A stretch of 8,110 nucleotides of DNA from RGIG2560 sp964418385 (GTDB lineage Bacteria; Patescibacteriota; Microgenomatia; UBA1400; PJMF01): contig CAYQLH010000041.1 of assembly GCA_964418385.1 (NCBI GenBank), positions 1 through 8,110 of the forward strand, read 5' to 3'. The notes under the pieces are model-generated. The model did no database searches and was not told the DNA's origin. It saw only the letters and a list, made by a program, of their open reading frames with translations. Made by a program: the position numbers and the translations under genes. Below, piece by piece: positions 1 through 5,756 of the stretch (positions are counted from its first letter, which is position 1; each line of letters begins with the position of its first letter).

Positions 1-1573
1 GACGCCTTGCGCTGACAATTTTTCCAGCAATGGCAACACAATGACGATTTCGTCGCTGTAAGGTGCTGGTGATTGTGGATTGAGCTCTGATTCGTAATAA
101 ACTGAGCTCAGCAGCACCACAGTTTCCATTCCTTCCAGCTCATCAAGTAAGTTATCCGCATGCAAATCCAAAACTTTCACCGTCTCCGCTTGCTCTTGGG
201 TGAGCTGCCCAGTCGCCACCAGTCGATCCAAACCATATTGCACCGCTTTGCTTTGACTGGCGTAATAATACAAAACCGCCACTTTGGTATCAGGACGAAG
301 TGGCAAAACTTCGCCTTCATGCTTCACCAAAGTCACTGCTTTCAGCGCCACTGACCATTGCTTCTCGTGATTGTCTTGATTGCTCACCGCTTGCAAAGCC
401 GTTTGTGAGCGCGCTTGTGCTTGAGCGTCGGTATCCACGTACGGCGCTAATAAGCCGTGCGCTTGCTTGAAAGTTAAAATGCGCTTCACCGTCGCGTCCA
501 ACTTGATTTGCCACGTGACATCTGTCGCCACTTGGGCTGCGAAAGTCGCCAGTGCCGTCTGAAAAGCCGTCACACTCGCTTGATCATTAAGCTCCAGCGC
601 ATACGGCATCACATCCGTCCCTGCCATCAGCATGAGTTTGATCAAGGTCACCAGGTCGAAGTGCCGTGCCATCAGCGTACCCAAAATCGCGTCACTTACC
701 ACCAAACCATCAAAACCCAACTCACCTCGCAACCAGCCTGTGACGATCGTTGGCGAAAGTGAGGCCGGCAACGTGTAGGTCGCGCCATCGCTACCGACAA
801 AAATCCCTGCCTCCACTTTGGGGTAACTGACGTGATTCATCATCACCATGTCCACCAAATTTGCCTTCAAAGCCTGCTGATAGGGGACAAGTTCACACGC
901 CGCCATTTGCATGCGCGTTCGCTCCACCACTACGGGCGCATTAGCCCCGTCAGTGTTGCTACTCGCCGCTCCCATACCCGGAAAATGCTTGAGACAATTC
1001 AGCACGCCCGCAGCACGCAAACCTTTCAAAGAAGCGTTCACGTGCGTCGCCACGATATCCGTCGAATCGCTGANNNNNNNNNNTACTATTGATGCCTAAA
1101 GCCTTGATTTCCTCACCGATCAGCTGGGCGATAGTCTGGGTATCCGCCGGATTGTCAGCCGCTCCCAAAGCCATCTGACTGAGACCACAAGTTGAGTGGC
1201 CAAGTCTGTTGACAATGCCGCCTTCCTGATCTGCCATGATTAACAATTGCGGCCTCGCTTGGATGCGTTGATTAGCCTTTTGCAATTGATGAATCAAGAG
1301 GGTACCAGCGTCATTGGTCACGAGGTTTTCCCCGTAAAGAATGATGCCGCTAAAAGGATAATCACCAACCAACTCTGCCACTTCGTCGCACAAAACTGTC
1401 ACGTCGCTCGTGGTGCCGCCTCTTACCGTTCGATAAGCGGGTATAAACAACTGAGCGATTTTGTCTTGTGTCGTCATCTGCGCCAAGATTTCATCTGGAG
1501 TTACTGCTGCGCTCACCGACACGCAGCTCGCCAAAATCAACCACCACGCTCCCCAAAGACAACGCAGTTTCAC
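1..1573 (-). CDS. GH3 family exported glycosidase, NagZ-like (partial, interrupted by an assembly gap)
   Basis: Family 3 glycoside hydrolases remove terminal sugars from glycans; the NagZ branch acts on N-acetylglucosamine in peptidoglycan fragments. I start at GTG 1573, eight bases after AAGGAG (1582-1587); a GTG at 1582 would overlap that site. Residues 1-23 form a signal peptide (KLR, then a Trp/Leu-rich core) ending in SAA. LASC at 14-17 could alternatively be a lipobox, making it a lipoprotein. Family motifs in order: ADQEGG with NRLG; after the gap KHFPGMG (around 970-990); PASLSPTIVTGWLR; GFDGLVVSDA, whose Asp (codon 691-693) is the expected nucleophile; and a KRILTFKQAHGL helix. The Asp-x-His acid/base dyad of NagZ reads Asp-Gly-Ala. 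Ten N at 1074-1083 replace the stretch that normally carries the NP.NP..G.RSF motif, and the frame differs across the gap, as expected if the N count is arbitrary. The C-terminal part runs off the left edge. Family is sure; substrate is not. Confidence 0.88.
1074..1083. other. Assembly gap (10 N)
   Basis: Exactly ten N break the GH3 gene. On the minus strand the upstream part ends with codons for GINS plus one spare base, and the downstream part begins with two spare bases before SDSTDIV. The real missing sequence should therefore be a multiple of three. Compared with other GH3 proteins, roughly 20 to 30 residues are absent, so the gap is probably longer than ten bases. It is a scaffold placeholder rather than evidence for a frameshift. 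Confidence 0.95.
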
Positions 1574-1581
1574 GATTATCA

Positions 1582-1587
1582 CTCCTT
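1582..1587 (-). promoter_or_regulatory. Shine-Dalgarno site of the GH3 gene
   Basis: Minus-strand AAGGAG lies eight bases before the GTG at 1571-1573. It decides the start: the longer reading from GTG 1582 would begin inside this site. Confidence 0.75.
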
Positions 1588-1685
1588 TTGCTAAATTTCA
1601 CTTCACTTGTCAAAGATCTCATGGTCGCTCGCCTCCACGAGCTTGATCGCATGTGATCTTGCCGTGAGTGGTAGCAACAGGGGCG

Positions 1686-1694
1686 ATTATACCA
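1686..1694 (-). promoter_or_regulatory. Extended -10 promoter for the GH3 gene
   Basis: Minus-strand TGG-TATAAT is a perfect extended -10. No good -35 hexamer is seen at 16-18 bp, which extended -10 promoters can tolerate. Transcription would start near 1679 and give a leader of about 105 bases before the GTG at 1573. I see no riboswitch fold in that leader. The promoter is divergent from the CAT-like gene promoter at 1759-1787. Confidence 0.65.
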
Positions 1695-1758
1695 CAAAAA
1701 CTTAATCTTTGAGGTTTAACTCGATTTTGAGAAGCAGACAGACTTTAATTAAATGTTG

Positions 1759-1787
1759 TTGCATTCCAGCCGAACTTATGGTATAAA
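1759..1787 (+). promoter_or_regulatory. Promoter of the CAT-like gene
   Basis: TTGCAT at 1759-1764, a 17-bp spacer, then TATAAA at 1782-1787 preceded by TGG (extended -10). Start of transcription is expected around 1794-1796, only two to four bases before ATG 1798. The promoter lies downstream of the ATG at 1753, so that ATG would not be in the transcript. Confidence 0.65.
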
Positions 1788-1797
1788 GCAAGCTTAT

Positions 1798-2460
1798 ATG
1801 ACGCAAAAATATAAAATCATTGATCCAAAACACTATTACCGTGCTGGCGTGTACCGTCATTTCACTCAGGATTGTAAATGCTCCACTTCCATCACTGCAC
1901 GGCTAGACGTGACAGATCTCGTGAACTATTCCAAGCAAACCGGCACTAAATTCTACCTTAACTTCTTATATTTACTTTGCAAAGTTCTCAATTCTCGCGA
2001 TGATTACAAAATGGCTTATCTTTATCAATCAGAGCAACTAATTTGTTACGATACTATCAATCCCACGCATTATGTTTTTCATGAGGACACGCAAACGTGT
2101 ACTCCAGTTTACTCGATGTATTATCCTGATTATGAGCAGTTTTACCAAGCGGCTTTCCAGGACGTGGAGCGCGCTAAACAAACTCGTGATTACGGTCTAG
2201 ATATGAGCAATCACCCCAATTGGTTTGACGCCTCGTATATTTCTTGGTTATCTTACGACGCCTTACATCTTGAACTGCCTGACGGTTATTTATACTTTGC
2301 GCCCATTATCAATTGGGGTCGCTATCGAGAAGAAAATGGTCGCTTGATGATGCCGTTGACAGTCCGACTCAATCATGCGATTGCTGATGGCTATTTAGTA
2401 GCTTTGGTTTTTAAATTGTTGCAAAAAGAAATCGAGAAGTTTACCACGGCCCATCAGTGA
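1798..2460 (+). CDS. Chloramphenicol acetyltransferase-like (CAT family) acyltransferase
   Basis: Soluble 220-residue protein, the usual size of type A CAT subunits, which are trimers transferring acetyl from acetyl-CoA to a hydroxyl group. The C-terminal signature NHAIADG (residues 192-198) matches the family HHxxxDG motif: the second, catalytic His is kept (His193, codon 2374-2376), as is the structural Asp197, while the first His is Asn. Other matches are the N-terminal YKIIDPKHYYRAGVYRHF segment and FAPIINWGRY, which resembles the family's P-I-x-x-x-G-K/R-Y strand. I start at ATG 1798 because the family normally begins just before this segment and because a promoter covers 1759-1787. There is no Shine-Dalgarno site, so the mRNA is probably leaderless. 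It stands alone; its TGA stop is part of the tRNA-His promoter. Whether it acetylates chloramphenicol or another hydroxyl substrate cannot be told from sequence. Confidence 0.85.
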   Translation: MTQKYKIIDPKHYYRAGVYRHFTQDCKCSTSITARLDVTDLVNYSKQTGTKFYLNFLYLLCKVLNSRDDYKMAYLYQSEQLICYDTINPTHYVFHEDTQTCTPVYSMYYPDYEQFYQAAFQDVERAKQTRDYGLDMSNHPNWFDASYISWLSYDALHLELPDGYLYFAPIINWGRYREENGRLMMPLTVRLNHAIADGYLVALVFKLLQKEIEKFTTAHQ

Positions 2461-2466
2461 TATAAT
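2458..2466 (+). promoter_or_regulatory. Extended -10 promoter of tRNA-His
   Basis: TGA-TATAAT is a perfect extended -10, and the TGA is also the stop codon of the CAT-like gene. TTTACC at 2440-2445 could serve as a -35 but the spacer would be only 15 bp. Transcription would begin near 2473, leaving about 14 bases for RNase P to remove before the tRNA. Confidence 0.7.
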
Positions 2467-2486
2467 ACCCTCTGCCCTTAACAAAT

Positions 2487-2565
2487 GGTGAGTGTAGCTC
2501 AGTTGGTTTAGAGCGCCGGGTTGTGGTCCCAGGGATCGCAGGTTCAAGTCTAGTCTCTCACCCCA
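2487..2565 (+). tRNA. trnH: tRNA-His (anticodon GTG)
   Basis: Cloverleaf: G-1 at 2487, acceptor GTGAGTG 2488-2494, D stem GCTC/GAGC (2497-2500, 2511-2514), anticodon stem 2516-2520 with 2528-2532, loop TTGTGGT with anticodon GTG at 2523-2525, variable loop 2533-2537, T arm 2538-2554 with loop TTCAAGT, 3' acceptor CTCTCAC 2555-2561, discriminator C 2562 and encoded CCA 2563-2565. The extra G-1 opposite C73 is the histidine identity element. Three stems carry a mismatch: T6-T67, C28-A42 and A51-A63. The gene ends six bases before the stop codon of the convergent 388-residue ORF. Confidence 0.92.
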
Positions 2566-2571
2566 AACAAA

Positions 2572-3738
2572 TTAGTCCAGTGTTTGCATTAGCTCGGCAG
2601 GTATTTCGCTGCCAGGCGGTAACCCACGCTCTTGCGCCATTTTTTGCCATTGGGTGTACTTATTTGGCAACCTGAGAGCAAACACGCGATCGTGGGGAAT
2701 CGCTCCATAAACTGCTAAACCCAATTCGGAATTAAAATTGGGATCACTAGAAAAATTGTAGGAGTGGTTGTCATGAATAATTTCTCGCAGTGTTTCTAGC
2801 TGGACGTCGCCATCTTGCCCACCTCTTTTTTCCGGAACATCTCCAAATGACACCTCGTGGTCAAGAATCTCCTGGCAAGGAACCAAATACACATAAGCGT
2901 CTCCGCCACAAAACTTATCCGCTAAACGTTTGGCAGTCGTCACAATTTTCACTTTTTCTGCATCGGAAATATGCGGACCAATTTTATAGAGCAAATTTCT
3001 CACCACATACTCTGCTTCGCTTTCGCCTACGATGGGGTTCAAGTAATATTGATGAGTGGGAGGAAGCCCAAAGGCTTCTTCTGCGACTAATGCCGGCAAA
3101 CTATCGGTGGCATAATGATACTCGATTTCCCCTGGCACAGCCATATAAGTAGCATAATCTTCTCTTTTTTTTACTATCACTTCACTGCCAGGATGAGCAT
3201 AAGTCTGCAAGTATTGAATGTCTTGTAAATCTTCATCTTTAATTTGCAGACTACCAAAACCATTGCTCGCAATATATTCAGCAAAATATGAGTTTTGTCC
3301 AGTAGCAAAAAAAGCGCTCTCCACAGATTCGTTCTGAACATTACCTCCCCGTATCTCCACGATCTGACCTTGTGTATCTTTGATCAGAAAGATACCGGTA
3401 CTTGTGTCAGAAATAAGACCTTCATCAGTTTCATCTACCACTCGATAAGAAAAATTTCGATCGCTAAAATAAGCAGCTTGCAATAATTGCCCATACAACC
3501 CACTATCATAAATATGAAAAGTGTCGATGATTTCTTGAATTTTGCCGAAAGCAAAACCATCAATTTCTTGATTTTCTGGCGCCACTACTTTTTCGGTGTG
3601 AACAAAATCGAGCAGTCTACGCAAAGTGGCAATGCCGAAATGTCGTGGCGTGTGGCCACTTGTCTGTTTCACTGGAGTAACTTCCAAGCGAGGAGCAGCA
3701 AAATTTTGCGCTTCTTCTGGAATATACTTTTCTGTCAT
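2572..3738 (-). CDS. Hypothetical protein, 388 residues, family not recognised
   Basis: I do not recognise this protein. It is long, uninterrupted and uses codons evenly, so it is very likely real. It looks soluble and cytoplasmic: no signal peptide, no membrane segment, many acidic residues, only two cysteines. The middle holds beta-rich segments such as GIFLIKDTQGQIVEIRGG. A helical stretch with SEAEYVVRNLLYKIG and EKVKIVTTAKRLADKF follows, and the C-terminus carries a basic/aromatic LRLPNKYTQWQKMAQERG segment. No catalytic motif or repeat stands out. I start at ATG 3738 (MTEKYIPEE) rather than ATG 3750: the latter overlaps the -10 box of a consensus promoter, and the predicted transcript begins at about 3742. 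It is transcribed alone, divergent from the PPC gene and convergent with tRNA-His. Function is unknown. Confidence 0.82.
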   Translation of the reverse strand: MTEKYIPEEAQNFAAPRLEVTPVKQTSGHTPRHFGIATLRRLLDFVHTEKVVAPENQEIDGFAFGKIQEIIDTFHIYDSGLYGQLLQAAYFSDRNFSYRVVDETDEGLISDTSTGIFLIKDTQGQIVEIRGGNVQNESVESAFFATGQNSYFAEYIASNGFGSLQIKDEDLQDIQYLQTYAHPGSEVIVKKREDYATYMAVPGEIEYHYATDSLPALVAEEAFGLPPTHQYYLNPIVGESEAEYVVRNLLYKIGPHISDAEKVKIVTTAKRLADKFCGGDAYVYLVPCQEILDHEVSFGDVPEKRGGQDGDVQLETLREIIHDNHSYNFSSDPNFNSELGLAVYGAIPHDRVFALRLPNKYTQWQKMAQERGLPPGSEIPAELMQTLD

Positions 3739-3748
3739 AATTGTCACC

Positions 3749-3777
3749 ATAATATCGCACTAGTACTTTCTTGTCAA
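3749..3777 (-). promoter_or_regulatory. Consensus promoter of the 388-residue gene
   Basis: Minus-strand TTGACA (3772-3777) is a perfect -35, followed by a 17-bp spacer and TATTAT (3749-3754). Transcription is expected at about 3742 on an A, four bases before ATG 3738. The in-frame ATG at 3750 overlaps the last bases of the -10, so it cannot be the start on this transcript. Confidence 0.8.
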
Positions 3778-3873
3778 TACCTATAACAATTAATTATTGA
3801 ACAGACACGGTCGTCCTTTCCTGCCTGAATTAATTAGTAATTTCTATCCAGCAACTAAGTAGCGACATATTTA

Positions 3874-3882
3874 TGATATAAT
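3874..3882 (+). promoter_or_regulatory. Extended -10 promoter of the PPC/DUF296 gene
   Basis: TGA-TATAAT, a perfect extended -10, with no clear -35. The start should lie near 3889, giving a leader of about 24 bases. A weak Shine-Dalgarno-like AGAAAG (3902-3907) is five bases before ATG 3913. Confidence 0.65.
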
Positions 3883-3912
3883 ATGCCCAACTAGCAACAT
3901 TAGAAAGCCTTT

Positions 3913-4335
3913 ATGCAATATCGTCGCTTTGGGGATACAATTTTACTCCGACTGGATCGCGGTGAAGAAATCTTAACGCAGATTAAAGAATTAGCCACCA
4001 CTGAAAAAATTAAACTCGCGCACATCACCGCCCTTGGCGCAGTGGATGATTTAGAAGTGGGCGTTTACAAAGTGAGCGAGCAAAAATACTACGCCAATCA
4101 CTTCACGGGCGACTTTGAAATTGTTTCGCTCACGGGCACGATTGACACGATGAACGATGAATTTTACACCCACGTGCACATCAGCGTCGGCGACGATCAT
4201 GGTCACGTTTTTGGTGGCCACTTAACGCGGGCGCGAGTGAGCGCCACGTGCGAAATGGTGGTGCGCTTGATTGATGGTCGCCTTGATCGTCAACGCGACA
4301 GCGTCACTGGACTGAATTTGTGGCAGCTGCAATGA
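3913..4335 (+). CDS. PPC domain (DUF296) protein
   Basis: A 140-residue protein that is essentially one PPC domain (plants and prokaryotes conserved, DUF296), the usual size for stand-alone bacterial members. Matches to the family include the N-terminal strand with DTILLRLDRGEEI, the AHITALGAVDDLEVGVY segment, and the signature THVHISVGDDHGHVFGGHL (residues 86-104). In this family the conserved histidines (here His87, His89 and His103) bind a metal in solved structures, and the fold forms trimers. Plant members carry an added AT-hook and bind DNA; no AT-hook is present here, so DNA binding should not be assumed. The gene has its own extended -10 promoter, only a weak ribosome binding site, and a TGA stop, and is followed by the AT-rich repeat region. 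Cellular role is unknown. Confidence 0.88.
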   Translation: MQYRRFGDTILLRLDRGEEILTQIKELATTEKIKLAHITALGAVDDLEVGVYKVSEQKYYANHFTGDFEIVSLTGTIDTMNDEFYTHVHISVGDDHGHVFGGHLTRARVSATCEMVVRLIDGRLDRQRDSVTGLNLWQLQ

Positions 4336-4340
4336 CAGTC

Positions 4341-4364
4341 AATTAGACCAAGCAAAATCTAATT
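4341..4364 (+). other. Weak AT-rich inverted repeat after the PPC gene
   Basis: AATTAGA (4341-4347) and TCTAATT (4358-4364) can pair around a ten-base loop, just downstream of the PPC stop codon. The stem is almost all A/T and no clean T-run follows at once, so it is at best a poor terminator. Confidence 0.25.
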
Positions 4365-4495
4365 CAACTAAAATTTTAGTCAACATAGAAATTAACTCAA
4401 CTAAAATTAGTCGATATAAAAATGCAGTTTACCAGGCGTATTAGTTGAGATAAAAATTTAATTCAACTAAAATTAATCGAGATAAAAACACTTTG
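4364..4495. repeat. Degenerate 33-bp tandem repeat, four units
   Basis: Units at about 4364-4396, 4397-4429, 4430-4462 and 4463-4495. The half TCAACTAAAATT begins at 4364, 4397 and 4463 (spacings 33 and 66). The half TTAGTCGA-like followed by AxATAAAAA recurs at 4376, 4407, 4441 and 4473. The third unit has lost the first half and reads TACCAGGCGTA instead. A 14-bp perfect palindrome, ACTAAAATTTTAGT, spans 4367-4380. The stretch between the PPC and hydrolase genes (4336-4540) holds nothing else that looks coding. Purpose unknown; it could be a protein-binding array or a decayed simple repeat. Confidence 0.6.
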
Positions 4496-4516
4496 CCAAA
4501 GTGACATTGGGCTTAC

Positions 4517-4531
4517 CGGTAGTAACTACCG
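4517..4531. repeat. CGGTAG-TAA-CTACCG palindrome, copy beyond the hydrolase gene
   Basis: Six-base arms around TAA, same arms as the two promoter operators at 5686-5700 and 6870-6884. It lies nine bases beyond the hydrolase stop codon. No -35/-10 pair flanks it, and no T-run follows on either strand, so it is neither a clear promoter operator nor a clear terminator. Confidence 0.6.
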
Positions 4532-4540
4532 TCTAAAGCA

Positions 4541-5668
4541 TCAATTAACCATGTCTGCATCGCCACGATTGTGATTTAAGTAGCGATCAAAAAAATCGAG
4601 AGTCCGACTTAAAGCACTATTGAAAGTTGCGCCTGTGAGGTTGTGACCGCCACTGGGATAAGTATAATATTCATGTGGGATGTTTGTCTGGTCAAGTAAG
4701 GCATTAAGATCCTCACTATAGCGGGAGCTCACCACAGTGTCATCCACGGCATGATGAATGATAATTGCCCCCTGTAAATCGTCTAGGTAATTAGTGGGAA
4801 TCATAGCGCGCCAAAAAGGTGTGGAGAAATCGGGGTTTTGGGAGCGATGCGGGTCAAAAAGACCATCGCTCGCGCTCGCTTCGCGGGCTTCTTTGGCGGT
4901 GGTTCGGTCGCGTTCTGGCGAATAGCTAGGATCACTAATCCAATAGTCAATCAGATCTTGGTAGGTGTAAACCGCTCCTGCCCATAAAGCCAGCGCCGGA
5001 ATGTCGGGTGCCGCCGCCGCTGCGCGCAGTAAAGTATTGCCAGACATCGAATGTCCCCAGAAACCAATCTGTTCGCTATTAATAAACTCGCTACCAGCTA
5101 GAGCCGAACGGGCGTTGAGAGCGTCAATCACATAGTCAGCGGAATAATACGGACCGGTCGCGACTCCCTCAGACTGACCATGACCGCGCATATCAGGCTT
5201 GAAAATGACAAATCTGCCATCATGCGCAGCGGCTTGCCACCAGCCGCGATAAGAGGAACCGTTGGTTTGATAAGTAGCTGGATTCACATAGCCGTGCATA
5301 AGCACAATGGCTGGCCAACCGCCAGCAGGCATTTCGCCAGTGGGGATAGTCAGTAAACCGTACACACGACTGCCATCGGAAGTAAACTCTGCTAAGTAGG
5401 CACGGTAGTTACTACCGACCTCCAGTTCTTCATCGATAGTCAACGTGGAGTGATATTCACGCTCTCGCAAACCCAGGATAGTCAGAGCTCGCAAGTGTGC
5501 AGGCACATCTGCGAGTGGATCAAGAGGAGTAGCAGTAGTTTCGCTCGAGGCGGAAGATGATTTATCTGCTGCAAGTGGCGCGGTGAAGCCCAAGACGTAC
5601 AGACAATAACCGGCAAGTAGGCAAGCGCCGACAATCAAAGCAACCAAGAAAAAACCTTTACGTGACAT
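4541..5668 (-). CDS. Membrane-anchored alpha/beta hydrolase (prolyl oligopeptidase-like / S9 type)
   Basis: A 375-residue serine hydrolase. Residues 1-29 hold SRKG followed by a hydrophobic segment, a membrane anchor or uncleaved signal; VGAC (13-16) is only a weak lipobox. A Ser/Thr/Ala-rich linker follows (about 35-50). The catalytic domain shows the oxyanion region LMHGY (123-127), PDMRGHGQSEG (158-168), the nucleophile elbow GHSMSG (Ser207), an acid in HHAVDDTVV (probably Asp309) and SGGHNL (His342). This is the full triad in the order of esterases and S9 peptidases, placed outside the membrane. The start is firm: TAA lies four codons upstream in frame and the promoter's predicted transcription start coincides with the A of ATG 5668. 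It is probably co-regulated with the DUF362 unit through a shared palindrome. Peptide, ester or glycan-ester substrates are all possible. Confidence 0.87.
   Translation of the reverse strand: MSRKGFFLVALIVGACLLAGYCLYVLGFTAPLAADKSSSASSETTATPLDPLADVPAHLRALTILGLREREYHSTLTIDEELEVGSNYRAYLAEFTSDGSRVYGLLTIPTGEMPAGGWPAIVLMHGYVNPATYQTNGSSYRGWWQAAAHDGRFVIFKPDMRGHGQSEGVATGPYYSADYVIDALNARSALAGSEFINSEQIGFWGHSMSGNTLLRAAAAAPDIPALALWAGAVYTYQDLIDYWISDPSYSPERDRTTAKEAREASASDGLFDPHRSQNPDFSTPFWRAMIPTNYLDDLQGAIIIHHAVDDTVVSSRYSEDLNALLDQTNIPHEYYTYPSGGHNLTGATFNSALSRTLDFFDRYLNHNRGDADMVN
5403..5417. repeat. CGGTAG-TTA-CTACCG palindrome inside the hydrolase gene
   Basis: Same arms as the promoter operators. It encodes part of GSNYRA (hydrolase residues 85-90). 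Read on the minus strand, it is identical over 16 bases to the copy at 4517-4532 on the plus strand. It may be a coding coincidence or an intragenic binding site. Confidence 0.5.
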
Positions 5669-5674
5669 GTAACT

Positions 5675-5705
5675 ATTTTATCATTCGGTAGCCGCTACCG
5701 GTCAA
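5675..5705 (-). promoter_or_regulatory. Hydrolase promoter with palindromic operator in a 19-bp spacer (MerR-like geometry)
   Basis: Minus strand: TTGACC at 5700-5705, spacer 5681-5699 (19 bp), TAAAAT at 5675-5680 preceded by TGA. The palindrome CGGTAG-CCG-CTACCG fills 5686-5700. The spacer matches that of the DUF362 promoter at 16 of 19 positions. A 19-bp spacer with a dyad between -35 and -10 is what MerR-family activators use. Transcription is expected at 5668, the first base of the start codon. Confidence 0.72.
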
Positions 5706-5756
5706 GGGCGAAAACAAAACTGCCAATTGCCAACTCCCCATCTCTCGTGTCTGCAT

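Noticed and set aside
959..1075. C-terminal end of a 207-residue GH3 ORF (...FSGYGSGE)
   Set aside because: Beyond the N-gap this is a wrong frame; the correct frame gives KHFPGMG and the remaining GH3 motifs through to position 1.
160..1099. Plus-strand ORFs opposite the GH3 gene
   Set aside because: They are rich in His, Arg and Cys, match nothing, and lie antisense to a frame with clear GH3 motifs.
1753..1797. Upstream ATG for the CAT-like gene
   Set aside because: The promoter -35 and extended -10 lie inside this stretch and the family homology begins after 1798.
2790..3152. 120-residue plus-strand ORF
   Set aside because: Antisense to the intact 388-residue frame, no promoter or ribosome site, unnatural composition.
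3739..3750. Upstream ATG 3750 for the 388-residue gene
   Set aside because: It overlaps the -10 box of a consensus promoter whose transcript would start at about 3742.
4364..4495. CRISPR array
   Set aside because: Units are contiguous and degenerate, with no unique spacers between constant repeats and no cas genes.
4490..4504. CACTTT-GCC-AAAGTG inverted repeat as a terminator
   Set aside because: Short, moderate stem with no following T-run on either strand; it sits at the end of the tandem repeat and has no clear role.
4517..4531. Palindrome after the hydrolase gene as an intrinsic terminator
   Set aside because: The stem is only six base pairs and no run of T follows on the minus strand.
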